Assembly (NCBI RefSeq): GCF_018736145.1
Contig: NZ_CP059997.1
Coordinates: forward strand, 10,299,159-10,363,158
Source of the DNA: Amycolatopsis sp. CA-230715
GTDB lineage: Bacteria; Actinomycetota; Actinomycetes; Mycobacteriales; Pseudonocardiaceae
Reading direction: 5' to 3'
DNA: 64,000 nucleotides
Below the pieces are notes generated by a model, which did no database searches, was not told the origin of the DNA, and worked only from the letters and a program-made list of their open reading frames with translations. Positions 7,273 to 16,260 of this stretch are shown in pieces (position 1 is the first letter of the stretch; each line of letters begins with the position of its first letter). Made by a program: the position numbers and the translations under genes.

Positions 7273-9264
7273 TCAGACGACCTTGGCGTCGATCAGCTGC
7301 TGCCAGATCTCGCCCTGGTCGACGACTTCGACCTCGAGCTTCTCGGCCTTGGCGAGCTTGCTGGCGCCGACCTCGGCGCCGGTGATCAGCATGTCCGTGC
7401 TCGCCGAGACCGACGAAGCGATGCTCGCGCCCGCTTTCTCGCACAGGCGCTGGAAAGTCGGGCGGGGCACCTTCTCCCCGGAGCGCGGGTCGCTGATCGC
7501 GCCGGTGACCACGACCGTCTTCCCGGCCAGCGGCGCACCGGCCGCGACCACCGGGGGCAGGTCTTCCTCGCGCACGTCGAGGGAAACCCCGCGCTCCCGC
7601 AGCCGTTCCAGCTCGGGCCGCAGCCGGGTGAGGTGCTCGACCAGCGAGGCGGCGACCTTCGGCCCGATGTCCTCCACCGCCACGAGCGCGTCCACGCCCG
7701 CGTCGGCGACCTCTTCCAGCGACCCGAACCCCGCCCGGCACAACCGGGCCGCGGTGCCGTCGGAGGCCATCGGGATCGCGAGCCCGATCAGCGCCCGGCG
7801 CAGGCCGACCGCGCGGCTGGCGTCGATCGACTCGATCATGCGCGTCGCCGACACCTCGCCGACGCGGTCGAACTCCAGCAACCGCTCCTTGGTCAGCCGG
7901 TAGAAGTCCGACGGGTGCTCCAGCTCCCCTGCCTCGGCGAGCCGTTCGATCCACACCCCGCCGATGGCGTCGATGTCCGCCGCCGCCCTCGACGCCCAGT
8001 GGATCAGCCGCCGCACGGTCTGCGCGGGACAGGACACGTTGGTGCAGAACAACTCCCGGCTATTGCCCTGTTCGGTCAGCGGCTGCGCGCACGACGGGCA
8101 GTCCGCCGGTGGCACGATCTCGACCTCCGCGCCGGTGCGCTTCGACTCGTCGAGCACCCCGGCGACGAACGGGATCACGTCACCCGCGCGGCGCACCAGC
8201 ACCGTGTCGCCGATCTTGATCCCGCGGGCGCGGATCACCTCCTGGTTGGCCAGCGTCGCGCGGGTGACCGTGGTCCCGCCGACGAACACCGGCTCCAGCC
8301 ACGCCACCGGCGCGATCTTGCCGGTCTTCCCGACGTCCCAGACCACATCGGACAGCACGGTGGTCTTCTCCTCTGCGGCGAACTTGAACGCCAGCGCGCC
8401 GCGCGGCGAGCTCGACCGCGTGCCCGCGGCGGCGTAGGCGTCGCGATCGGCCAGCCGCAGCACGGCGCCGTCCAGGTCGTAGTCCAGCTCGTTGCGCCGC
8501 CGCTCGATCTCGGAGATCACCGCCTGTGCCGCTTCGGCGTCGGCGCAGTGCCGCATGTCGGCCGCGGCGAACCCGAGCGTGCGCAGCGCACCGTCCAAAT
8601 CGGACTCCGCGCTGTCCGGATCGGTGTGCAGGTCGAAGGCGAGGAATTGCAGGCGCCGCTCGGCCACGGTGGCCGGGTCCTTCGCCCGCAGCGTGCCCGC
8701 CGCGGCGTTGCGCGGGTTGATCAGCGGCTTGTCCGGGTGCGCGGCGTTGTAGGCGGCGAAGGTGGAACGCAGCATGACCGTCTCGCCGCGCACCTCGACC
8801 CGGCCAGGCGCGTCGATGCGCTCGGGCACCCCGCTGGTCAGCACCCGCACCAGCGGGGTCACGTCGTCACCGGTGGTGCCGTCGCCGCGGGTGACCGCCC
8901 GCGCCAGCCGTCCGTCTTCGTAGACCAGTGCCAGCGACAACCCGTCCAGCTTCGGCATCACCACCACCGGCTGGCCGGGGAACCGGTCGAAGAACGCCAC
9001 GACCTGCTCGGGCTTGGTCGCCTTCTCCAGCGACAGCATGGGGCGCGAGTGCCGCACCGGCGCGTGCAGCACCGTCGGCGCGCCCACCCGCTCCAACGGG
9101 TTCGGCTCCGGCGCCAGGTCAGGGTTCGCCTCGATCAGCCCGCGCAGCTCGTCCTCGAGTTCGTCGTACTCGGCGTCGGCGACTTTCGGCGAGCCGCGGT
9201 AGTAGGCGTCGCGCAGCGCCACGACCTGATCGGCGAGTTCCTGAATGCGTTTCCCAGCGTCCAC
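7273..9264 (-). CDS. ligA: NAD-dependent DNA ligase
   Basis: 663 residues from GTG 9264. The N-terminal Ia domain (residues ~1-70) is followed by the adenylation domain with the catalytic lysine in MPKLDGLS. Then come RGDGTTGDDVT and PRNAAAGTLR, an OB fold, a four-Cys zinc finger (CPSC ... CTNVSCPAQ), helix-hairpin-helix repeats and a C-terminal BRCT domain (LAGKTVVVTGA to the end). The usual length is 660-730. Some positions differ from the common bacterial form (MLSLEKAT in place of MLSLDNAF), so this may be a second, divergent ligase rather than the replicative one. Only the rest of the genome can tell. It is transcribed away from the popR-like gene. Confidence 0.9.
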   Translation of the reverse strand: MDAGKRIQELADQVVALRDAYYRGSPKVADAEYDELEDELRGLIEANPDLAPEPNPLERVGAPTVLHAPVRHSRPMLSLEKATKPEQVVAFFDRFPGQPVVVMPKLDGLSLALVYEDGRLARAVTRGDGTTGDDVTPLVRVLTSGVPERIDAPGRVEVRGETVMLRSTFAAYNAAHPDKPLINPRNAAAGTLRAKDPATVAERRLQFLAFDLHTDPDSAESDLDGALRTLGFAAADMRHCADAEAAQAVISEIERRRNELDYDLDGAVLRLADRDAYAAAGTRSSSPRGALAFKFAAEEKTTVLSDVVWDVGKTGKIAPVAWLEPVFVGGTTVTRATLANQEVIRARGIKIGDTVLVRRAGDVIPFVAGVLDESKRTGAEVEIVPPADCPSCAQPLTEQGNSRELFCTNVSCPAQTVRRLIHWASRAAADIDAIGGVWIERLAEAGELEHPSDFYRLTKERLLEFDRVGEVSATRMIESIDASRAVGLRRALIGLAIPMASDGTAARLCRAGFGSLEEVADAGVDALVAVEDIGPKVAASLVEHLTRLRPELERLRERGVSLDVREEDLPPVVAAGAPLAGKTVVVTGAISDPRSGEKVPRPTFQRLCEKAGASIASSVSASTDMLITGAEVGASKLAKAEKLEVEVVDQGEIWQQLIDAKVV

Positions 9265-9381
9265 GGCACAGCACGCTACCCGTGCCCACCGACAGGACCG
9301 GGCAAGTGCCGATCCGCCCGCGAGTTCCGCCGTGAGCGTAAGCGCTGCCACCGGGTGCCGGAGGAGTGCCAGGATGACGGC

Positions 9382-9729
9382 ATGGCGGACATCCTCGACT
9401 TCCACCGGAACCGCACCCCGGACCGCGAGCCCGACCCCGAGCCCGAACCGCTGTGGCGCGAGGCCCTCGGCAGGAGCCTGCGCGGGATGCGGGAAGACCG
9501 CGGCGGTCGCCTCGTCGACATCGCGGAGCGGGCCGGGATCTCACCCCAGTACCTGTCCGAGATCGAACGCGGTCTCAAGGAGCCGTCGAGCGAGATGATC
9601 GCCGCGGTCACCGGCGCGCTCGGGATCGGCCTGCCCGACCTGCTCACCGGGATCGCGGGCGAGGTCAGGCGGTACCACCACCCGCGTCCCGTGCGCCGCC
9701 CGGCCGGCCCGCTGCTGATGGCGGCCTGA
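9382..9729 (+). CDS. PopR/ClgR-like XRE regulator of clp genes
   Basis: 115 residues. The HTH is in the middle (LRGMREDRGGRLVDIAERAGISPQYLSEIERGLKEPS). The chain ends in LLMAA. In Streptomyces lividans, PopR activates clpP3 clpP4 and is degraded by ClpP1/ClpP2 through its two C-terminal alanines. This gene has the same Ala-Ala end and lies 4 bases from the 3' end of a clpP pair transcribed toward it, so it is very likely the ortholog. ATG 9382 follows a GGAG/AGGA region. ClgR is the alternative name. Confidence 0.8.
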   Translation: MADILDFHRNRTPDREPDPEPEPLWREALGRSLRGMREDRGGRLVDIAERAGISPQYLSEIERGLKEPSSEMIAAVTGALGIGLPDLLTGIAGEVRRYHHPRPVRRPAGPLLMAA

Positions 9730-9733
9730 CCGG

Positions 9734-10324
9734 TCAGGGCCGGTGGTCGATGATCGTGTCCGCGAGCCCGTAGGCGACCGCGCCCGCCGCGTCGAACACG
9801 CGGTCGCGGTCGGTGTCGTGCCGCAGGTCCGCGACCTCGCGGCCGGTGTGCGCCGAGAGGATCTCCTCCAGCTGGGTGCGCACCCGCACCACCTCGTCGG
9901 CCTGCAGGATCAGGTCCGGGATGGTGCCGCGGCCCTGCGCCGCGGGCTGGTGCAGCACCACCCTGGTGTGGGGCAGCACCGAGCGGTGCCCCGACTCCCC
10001 CGCGGCCAGCAGCACCGCGCTCGCCGCGACGGCCTGCCCGACGCACGTCGTCGCCACCGGCGCCTTGATGAACCGCATCGTGTCGTACAGCGCGAGCATC
10101 GCGGACGGGTCGCCGCCCTCGGAGTTGATGTACAGGTTGATGTGCTGGTCCGGATCGTCCGCCTCCAGGTGCAGCAACTGGGCGATCAGGGCGTTCGCCA
10201 CCCCGGAGTCGATCGCGGTGCCGAGGTAGACGATCCGCGACGACAGCAGGTGCGAGTAGACGTCCATGACCCGCTCGCCGCGCACGTCCCGCGTGATGAC
10301 GTTGGGAATCGTGTAGGTGCTCAC
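9734..10324 (-). CDS. clpP: ATP-dependent Clp protease proteolytic subunit (second of pair)
   Basis: 196 residues from GTG 10324, which overlaps the stop of the upstream clpP as GTGA. Ser in VAASAVLL, His in VVLHQPAAQG and an Asp in the HDTDRDRVFDA region form the ClpP triad. The subunit forms heptameric rings that degrade proteins unfolded by ClpX or ClpC. In actinobacteria two ClpPs form mixed tetradecamers. The pair plus the nearby PopR-like gene match the inducible clpP3-clpP4 arrangement rather than the essential clpP1-clpP2 pair, which normally precedes clpX. Confidence 0.9.
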   Translation of the reverse strand: MSTYTIPNVITRDVRGERVMDVYSHLLSSRIVYLGTAIDSGVANALIAQLLHLEADDPDQHINLYINSEGGDPSAMLALYDTMRFIKAPVATTCVGQAVAASAVLLAAGESGHRSVLPHTRVVLHQPAAQGRGTIPDLILQADEVVRVRTQLEEILSAHTGREVADLRHDTDRDRVFDAAGAVAYGLADTIIDHRP

Positions 10325-10947
10325 GCGCGCGCTCCCGCCGCCGTGCCGAGTCCGAGCCGGTGCGTGCGCACGGGCACCACCTGGTCCAGCGAGTCGACGA
10401 TGTGGTCGATGAAGCCGTATTCGCGCGCCTGCCCGGTGGTGAACCAGCGGTCGTGCAGCGAGTCGGCGAAGATCTTCTCGACGGGCTGGCCGGTGTCCTC
10501 GGCGATGAGGCCCAGCACGGTGTCCCTGGTGTGCCGCAGGTCGTCCGCCTGCACCTCCACCTCGACCGCCGAACCGCTGATCCCCGCCGAACCCTGGTGC
10601 ATCAGGATGCGCGCGTGCGGCAGGGCGAAGCGCTTCCCGGGAGTGCCCGCGGAAAGCAGGAACTGCCCCGCGCTGCACGCCAGCCCCAACGTCACCGTGA
10701 CCACGTCGCACGGCACGAGCCGCATCACGTCGCGGATGGCCAGCATCGCGGGCACCGACCCGCCGGGAGAATGGATCCACAGCGCGATGTCCTTGCGCTG
10801 GTCTTCGCTCGCGAGCGCGAGCAGCTGGGTGGCGAGCACGGTCCCGTTGTCGTCGTCGAGCGTGCCGTCGAGGACCAGCACGCGCTGGCTGTAGAACCGT
10901 TCCCGCAGCTGCCGGTCGAAGAGGGGCTGCTTGTCGTCGTTCGTCAT
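10321..10947 (-). CDS. clpP: ATP-dependent Clp protease proteolytic subunit (first of pair)
   Basis: 208 residues. The catalytic Ser is in LACSAGQFLL, the His in ILMHQGSAG and the Asp in the FADSLHDRWF region, so the triad looks intact. The C-terminal ~20 residues are variable. It is the promoter-proximal gene of a two-gene clpP operon, with the partner overlapping by 4 bases. No clpX or clpC is adjacent. The closest regulator is the PopR-like protein encoded beyond the second clpP. Confidence 0.9.
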   Translation of the reverse strand: MTNDDKQPLFDRQLRERFYSQRVLVLDGTLDDDNGTVLATQLLALASEDQRKDIALWIHSPGGSVPAMLAIRDVMRLVPCDVVTVTLGLACSAGQFLLSAGTPGKRFALPHARILMHQGSAGISGSAVEVEVQADDLRHTRDTVLGLIAEDTGQPVEKIFADSLHDRWFTTGQAREYGFIDHIVDSLDQVVPVRTHRLGLGTAAGARA

Positions 10948-11003
10948 GCCACGACCATGCCTCCCGCACGGGCGGGTTCGCCGCTTTCTCCGCTGTGAGC
11001 GGA

Positions 11004-11972
11004 TCAGCTCTCAGCAGCGTCCGTCCACTGTGGAAGCGCGCGAACGGTGGCCAGGTACTCGGCGGCGAGCGCGCGCACGATCTCGGCCGCGGGAAGCACT
11101 TCGTCGACGAGGCCCGCGCTTTGGCCCGCTTCGATCTTGCCGTTGTCGATGTCGCCGTCGAACGCGGCCATCTTCAAGGTGGACTCGGCGAATCGGACCC
11201 GGCGGTCCTCGACGCTCGCGCCGTCGCGTTCGAGCTTCGCCATCTCGCGGGTGAACGTGTTGGGCAGCGCGCGGATGACACCCAGTTCCCTGCCCAGCGG
11301 CTGGGCGTCGGACACCGACGCGGACAGCACCGCGCGCTGGTACGCGGGATGGACGTTCGCCTCGGCGCTGGCCAGGAACCTCGTGCCGAACTGCGCCGCG
11401 CCGGCACCGAGCGCGAGCGCCGCGGCCAATCCCGCCCCGTCGGCGAAACCACCGGACGCGATGAGCGGCAGCCCCGGTACCGCGCGGGCGACGGCACGGA
11501 CGATCACCAGCGTGGACACCAGATCCGGCGGCGGGTGCCCGCCCGCTTCGGCGCCGACCACGACCAGGCCGTCCACTCCGGCATCGGCCGCCTTGCGCGC
11601 GTGCTCGGCGCTCGCGACGACGTGCAGGCACACGGTGCCCGCGGCGCGGAACCGGTCGAGGTAGCGCCGCGGCCCGCCCTGCGAGGCGATCAGGACCGGG
11701 ATCCGTTCCGCCACCAACAGGTCCATCGCCTCCTCGGCGCCCTTGCGGTAGAGCGGGAGGTTGACCGCGAACGGGTGGTCGGTGCCCGCGCGCAGCGCCC
11801 GCACCGCGTCGCGGAGGTCGCCCGGCCGCATCGGCCCGGCGGCGAGCACGCCGAGGCCGCCCGCGCGGGACACCGCCAGCGGCAGCTCCGGCGCGGACGA
11901 GGCCCAGGACATCCCGGCCTGCACGATCGGAAGGTCGATGCCGAGCAGCCGCGTGACGTCCGTGGCGATCAT
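11004..11972 (-). CDS. Nitronate monooxygenase-family flavoprotein
   Basis: 322 residues, TIM-barrel FMN enzyme of the nitronate monooxygenase/2-nitropropane dioxygenase family. IDLPIVQAGMSW at the N-terminus, GAEAGGHPP (active-site His region) and IASGGFADGAGLAAAL (phosphate-binding loop) are visible. It is the last gene of a six-gene overlapping operon (ATGA with the acyl-CoA ligase). In such operons these proteins often act on unsaturated acyl-CoAs or as reductases rather than on nitroalkanes, so the exact reaction is open. Confidence 0.85.
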   Translation of the reverse strand: MIATDVTRLLGIDLPIVQAGMSWASSAPELPLAVSRAGGLGVLAAGPMRPGDLRDAVRALRAGTDHPFAVNLPLYRKGAEEAMDLLVAERIPVLIASQGGPRRYLDRFRAAGTVCLHVVASAEHARKAADAGVDGLVVVGAEAGGHPPPDLVSTLVIVRAVARAVPGLPLIASGGFADGAGLAAALALGAGAAQFGTRFLASAEANVHPAYQRAVLSASVSDAQPLGRELGVIRALPNTFTREMAKLERDGASVEDRRVRFAESTLKMAAFDGDIDNGKIEAGQSAGLVDEVLPAAEIVRALAAEYLATVRALPQWTDAAES

Positions 11973-13588
11973 CGGGCGTCCAGGAGCCGCACGGCGTGCT
12001 CGGCGAGCTGCTTCTTCTGGATCTTCGCGCTCGCGGTCATCCCGATCCCTTCGAACCCATCGACGATCCGCAGGTGGTGCGGGACCTTGAAGCCCGCCAT
12101 CTCGCCACGGCACCAGTCGAGCAACTCCCCCGGCGAAGGATCCGCGCTGCCGTTGAGGACCACGAAGGCGAACGGGACTTCCACGAGCCGTTCGTCCGGC
12201 ACGCCGACCACCGCGGCCTGGCGGATCGCCGGATGGCGGTGCAGCACGGCTTCGACCTCGGTTGGCGCGACGTTCTCGCCGCCGACCCTGATGAGTTCCT
12301 TGGCCCTGCCGGTGAACAGCAGGCGCCCGTCGGCGCGCAGGACGCCGAGATCGCCGGTGGACAGCCAGCCGTCGTCGTCGAGCACGGCCGCGGTCTGCTC
12401 CGGCATCGCGTAGTAGCCGCGCATCACGTTCCACCCGCGAACCAGGATTTCGCCCTGCTGCCCCGGTTCCGCGTCGGCACCGGTGACCAGGTCGCGCACG
12501 CGCACGGACACCCCGGGCTCCGGCGGCATGCTGCCGTCCACCCGCAGGCGCTCGTCCTCCCACCACGCCGACTGCGCGACGTTGGGCGATGCCTCCGACA
12601 ACCCGTAGCCGACCACGGTTTCCGCGGCGCCGAGTTCGTCGATCACGCGCCGCACCACCGTCGGCGACGCCGCGAGCCAGGCGCCGCGGAGGCTGAGGCG
12701 GTACTCGTCGCGGTCCGGGTGGTTGAGCAGCATCAGGGCGATGGTGTCGTTCCCGGCGAAGTGCGTGCACCGCTCGTCGGCGAGCAGGCGCAACGCGGTC
12801 TCGGGCACGAACCGCTCCGCGGTGACCAAAGTGGACAGTTGCTGGATACAGGCCAGTATGGACAGTGTCGTGCCCGCGACGTGGAAGAACGGGCGCCCGC
12901 TGTAGAACCGGTCGCCCGCGTGCAACCCGAGCCTGGTGCCGGAGAAGAACGCGTCGGCGCACATGTTCCGGTGCGTGAGCAGCACGCCCTTGGGGAACGA
13001 GGTGGTGCCCGAGGTGAACTGGACGAGCGCGACATCGTCGGGGTCGCTGCACGCCTCGACCGGCTCGCCCGCGCCCGAGGTGAACTCGTCCCAGCCGAGC
13101 GCGCCCGCGGGCACGTCCTCGCCGAGCACGACGACCCGCGCCAGCCGGGGCAGGTTCGGGTCGGGCAGCTCCTTTTCCACCGCGGGGCAGATTTCCCGCA
13201 GCATCGCGGTGAACTCCGAGCTGAGCACCTTCTCCGCCAGGAACAGCAGCTTGACGTCCGACTGGCGTAGCGCGTACTCCAGTTCCGGCGCCTTGAAGCG
13301 GGTGTTCACCGGCACGGTCACCGCGCCGAGCGAGGTGACGGCGAGGAACAGCGCGACCCAGCGGGGACCGTTGCCGAGGCAGAGTCCGATGTGGTCACCG
13401 CGTTCGACGCCCACGCGGTGCAGCGCGGAACGCAGGGCTGCCACCTGCTCGGCCAGTTCGGCGTAGGTGACGCGTTCGTGCGCGTGGACCACGGCCTCGA
13501 CCTCGGGCACCACGGCCGCCGCGCGGCGCAGCGCTTCGTCCGTCGTGAGTGGACAGACGCCGGTCAGGTCCAGTGCTTCCAGGTCCAT
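11969..13588 (-). CDS. Acyl-CoA synthetase (class I adenylate-forming)
   Basis: 539 residues from ATG 13588. A GTG at 13597 overlapping the previous stop as GTGA would add three residues; GGGGAG lies 8 bases before the ATG. The AMP-binding loop FTSGTTSFPKGV, GYGLSEA, STGDLG, GRAKELIRVGGENV and the C-terminal catalytic Lys region (AKIQKKQL) are all present. It would activate a carboxylic acid to its CoA ester at the cost of ATP. It sits with a CoA transferase, two enoyl-CoA hydratases and an HMG-CoA lyase-type enzyme. Whether this ligase or the transferase activates the growth substrate cannot be told. Confidence 0.88.
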   Translation of the reverse strand: MDLEALDLTGVCPLTTDEALRRAAAVVPEVEAVVHAHERVTYAELAEQVAALRSALHRVGVERGDHIGLCLGNGPRWVALFLAVTSLGAVTVPVNTRFKAPELEYALRQSDVKLLFLAEKVLSSEFTAMLREICPAVEKELPDPNLPRLARVVVLGEDVPAGALGWDEFTSGAGEPVEACSDPDDVALVQFTSGTTSFPKGVLLTHRNMCADAFFSGTRLGLHAGDRFYSGRPFFHVAGTTLSILACIQQLSTLVTAERFVPETALRLLADERCTHFAGNDTIALMLLNHPDRDEYRLSLRGAWLAASPTVVRRVIDELGAAETVVGYGLSEASPNVAQSAWWEDERLRVDGSMPPEPGVSVRVRDLVTGADAEPGQQGEILVRGWNVMRGYYAMPEQTAAVLDDDGWLSTGDLGVLRADGRLLFTGRAKELIRVGGENVAPTEVEAVLHRHPAIRQAAVVGVPDERLVEVPFAFVVLNGSADPSPGELLDWCRGEMAGFKVPHHLRIVDGFEGIGMTASAKIQKKQLAEHAVRLLDAR

Positions 13589-13593
13589 CGCGC

Positions 13594-14343
13594 TCACTCC
13601 CCGCTCCGATCCGCGAACTCGGCCACGCCCCGCCGCCAGCCGCCGTCGGCGAGGTTCCGCTCGATCGCGGCGAGTTCGATGCGGATGCCGGTGGTCAGCG
13701 CCGCCTCCTCGCCGAGATCGACCGACTGCTTGGTCAGGCTCAGCGCGAGCGGCGGCGCGGCCACGATCGCCTCGACCGTCTCCGCCACCAGTCTCTCCAG
13801 TTCCCCGGCCGCCGCAAGCCGGGTCACCAGGCCGAGCCGGGTGGCTTCGACGGCGTCCACGACCCGGCCGGTGAACAGGATTTCCTTCGCGCGCCGCTTG
13901 CCGATGACCCGCTGCAGCCGTTGCGTGGCGCCGACCGTGCCCCAATGTGGTTCGGGGAAGCGGAAGGTCGCCGCCTCGGAGGCGAGCACGAAGTCGCAGC
14001 TCATCGCGATCTCGCCGCCGGAGCCGACCACGGGTCCGTCCACCACGGCGAGCACCGGCTTCCCGCAGCGTTCGATCGTTTCGTAGGCGGCGAACGAGGC
14101 GAGCCTGCGACGGCGGACCCAGGTCTCGTCCTTTTCCTTGCGCTCCTTGAGATCCGCGCCCGCGCAGAAGACCGGGCCGTCCGCCTTGAGCACGACCGCG
14201 CGCACGCCGTCGTCGGCGTCGAGGTCGGCGAAGATCTCGCGCAACGCCGTGCACATCGGGAGGTTCAGCGCGTTGCGCGCCTCCGGGCGGTTCAGGGTCA
14301 CCTCGGCGACCCCCGCCTCCTCGCGCACCAGCACCGGGTCCAC
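13594..14343 (-). CDS. Enoyl-CoA hydratase/isomerase family protein
   Basis: 249 residues, GTG start 1 base after the CoA-transferase stop. Crotonase-fold motifs are present: LNRPEARNALN, FCAGADLKE (oxyanion hole) and DGPVVGSGGEIAMSCDFVLAS, with Glu in FRFPEPHWGTVG. It would hydrate or isomerise a 2-enoyl-CoA. A second, distinct crotonase lies two genes upstream in the same operon, suggesting two separate steps. Confidence 0.88.
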   Translation of the reverse strand: MDPVLVREEAGVAEVTLNRPEARNALNLPMCTALREIFADLDADDGVRAVVLKADGPVFCAGADLKERKEKDETWVRRRRLASFAAYETIERCGKPVLAVVDGPVVGSGGEIAMSCDFVLASEAATFRFPEPHWGTVGATQRLQRVIGKRRAKEILFTGRVVDAVEATRLGLVTRLAAAGELERLVAETVEAIVAAPPLALSLTKQSVDLGEEAALTTGIRIELAAIERNLADGGWRRGVAEFADRSGE

Positions 14344-14344
14344 T

Positions 14345-15532
14345 TCAGATCACCTCTTCCTCGCGCAGCGCCGTGATTTCCGTTGTGGACAGACCCAGGT
14401 ACGAAGCCAGCACCGCGCCGGTGTCGGCGCCGAGCCGCGGCGGCACGGCGGGTTCCGGGTCTTCGTACCCGGCCATCCGCAACGGGGTGCGCAACGCCGG
14501 GAAGCGCCCCTCGGCGGGGTGGTCGAAGTGCCCGACCATGCCGCGCGCCACGGTGTTCGGGTCGTCGAGGGCCTCGCGGACGGAGTTGACCTCGCCGACC
14601 GGGACGTCGCGGTCGCGCAGCGCACGGGCGAGGTCGGCCCGCGGCCGCTGCGCGAAGGCCGCGCGGAGCGCTCCGAGGACTCGCTCCCGCTGGCCGAGAC
14701 GTCCGGCGTTCGCGGACAGGTCGGGATCGGCCAGCAGATCGGTGAGGCCGAGCACCTCGCACAGCGGGCGCCAGTGCTGATCGCTTGCGCTGAGGTGGAG
14801 CCACCGGCCGTCGCGGCACTGGAACGCCGCCGAGGGCACCCGGCCCGGATGCTGCGTGCCCTGCCGCACGGGATCCTCGCCGTAGGCGAACACCCTGGCC
14901 GCGGCCAGCGCCAGCAGGCTCACCTGGACGTCCATCATCGCCACGTCCACATGGGACCCTCGCCCCGACGTGCCGCGCCCGACGAGCCCGGTGAGCACGG
15001 CGATCGCCGTCCACAGCCCGGAAGCGAGGTCGGAGATCGGGACGCCCGCCTTCGCGGGCGGGGTGTCCGGGTGCCCGGTCAGGTGCATGATCCCGGACAG
15101 GGCTTGGAAGATCGTGTCGTAGCCCTTGCGGTCGCGGTAGGGCCCGTCCTGCCCGAACCCGGTGTTCGACACGTACACCAGCCCCGGGTTCACAGTGGAC
15201 AGTGCCTCGTAGCCGAGCCCCATCCCGTCCAGTGTGCCGGGCAGGAAGTTCTCCACCACCACGTCGGCCTTGGCGGCGAGATCGCGGGCGATCCCCCTAC
15301 CCCGCTCGGATTTCAGGTCGAGCGTGATCGAGCGCTTCCCCCGGTTGAACGCGAAGAAGTACGCGCTCTCCCCCGCGGGCAGGCGGGGTTCCCAGCCGCG
15401 CGACTCGTCGCCGCGACCGGGACGCTCCACTTTGAGCACGGTGGCACCGAGTTCGGCGAGGCACTGGGTGGCCAGCGGCGCGGCCAGCACCCGGGAGAAG
15501 TCGAGAACGGTGATGCCCGACAACGGTTTCAT
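14345..15532 (-). CDS. Family III CoA transferase (CaiB/BaiF type)
   Basis: 395 residues. The N-terminus LDFSRVLAAPLATQCLAELGATVLKVE and the VENFLPGTLDGMGLGYEAL segment are typical, and the catalytic Asp is in HVDVAMMD. The enzyme moves CoA from a donor thioester to a free acid. It overlaps the upstream hydratase gene by ATGA. CaiB-type enzymes paired with hydratases and a C-C lyase occur in pathways for carnitine, itaconate, oxalate or branched dicarboxylic acids. The substrate here is unknown. Confidence 0.88.
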   Translation of the reverse strand: MKPLSGITVLDFSRVLAAPLATQCLAELGATVLKVERPGRGDESRGWEPRLPAGESAYFFAFNRGKRSITLDLKSERGRGIARDLAAKADVVVENFLPGTLDGMGLGYEALSTVNPGLVYVSNTGFGQDGPYRDRKGYDTIFQALSGIMHLTGHPDTPPAKAGVPISDLASGLWTAIAVLTGLVGRGTSGRGSHVDVAMMDVQVSLLALAAARVFAYGEDPVRQGTQHPGRVPSAAFQCRDGRWLHLSASDQHWRPLCEVLGLTDLLADPDLSANAGRLGQRERVLGALRAAFAQRPRADLARALRDRDVPVGEVNSVREALDDPNTVARGMVGHFDHPAEGRFPALRTPLRMAGYEDPEPAVPPRLGADTGAVLASYLGLSTTEITALREEEVI

Positions 15533-16260
15533 CGGCGCTCCCGGAACCCGCGCATGATCACGTTGACGTCCCGGCCCGCCCGCATCGCCTCGGCGTAGGG
15601 CAGATCAGCGACCCGGTGGAAGAGCGTCTTCGTCGCGGCCATCGCCAGCGGGCTGGCTTCGGCCCACCGGTGGGCGATCCGCAGGCCCTCGCCGAGCAGG
15701 TCGCCCGGTTCGGCGACGCGGTTGGCCAGGCCGAGGTCGAGCATCTCCGCCGCGGTCAGCATCCGGCCGAGGCTGATCAGCTCGAAGGCCAGCTTGGGCC
15801 CGAGCTGGCGCTGCAGGCCGGTCATCACCACCGCGGGGACGATCGAGTGCTTCATCTCCGGGTAGCCGAACTTCACGTCGGCCGCCACCACGGTCATGTC
15901 GGCGCCGATCGCCAGTCCCGCTCCCCCGCCGACCGCCGCGCCCTGCACGACGGAGACCACCGGGGTGGACAGCTCGCGCAGCAGCGACTGGGTCCGGCTG
16001 GTCAGCTCGGCCCGCGCCAGCACCGCGGCGGGGTTGTCCGGGGTCAAATGCCCGAACTCCGACAGGTCCGCGCCGGCGCAGAACCCGCGCCCGCTCCCGG
16101 CCAGCACCAGCGCGCGGACCCCCTCGTCGCGGTCGGCTTCGAGCAGCGCGTCGTGCAATGCCGTGGTGAGCGCGGTGTTCAGCGCGTTGAGCTTCTCGGG
16201 GCGGTTGAGCCGCAGCACGCGCACCGCCCCCTCGTCCTCGCTGAGTAGGACCTCAGGCAT
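15529..16260 (-). CDS. Enoyl-CoA hydratase/isomerase family protein
   Basis: 243 residues from ATG 16260. LNRPEKLNALN, FCAGADLSEFG and QGAAVGGGAGLAIGADMTVV identify the crotonase fold. The catalytic Glu in KFGYPEMKHSIVP is retained. The start lies within the end of the HMG-CoA lyase-type gene (8-base overlap), so translation is coupled. Confidence 0.88.
   Translation of the reverse strand: MPEVLLSEDEGAVRVLRLNRPEKLNALNTALTTALHDALLEADRDEGVRALVLAGSGRGFCAGADLSEFGHLTPDNPAAVLARAELTSRTQSLLRELSTPVVSVVQGAAVGGGAGLAIGADMTVVAADVKFGYPEMKHSIVPAVVMTGLQRQLGPKLAFELISLGRMLTAAEMLDLGLANRVAEPGDLLGEGLRIAHRWAEASPLAMAATKTLFHRVADLPYAEAMRAGRDVNVIMRGFRERR

Noticed and set aside
7234..9381. Long plus-strand open frame running into the popR-like gene
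   Set aside because: It is antisense to the ligase gene, whose motifs are unmistakable. The regulator start at 9382 is supported by its HTH position.
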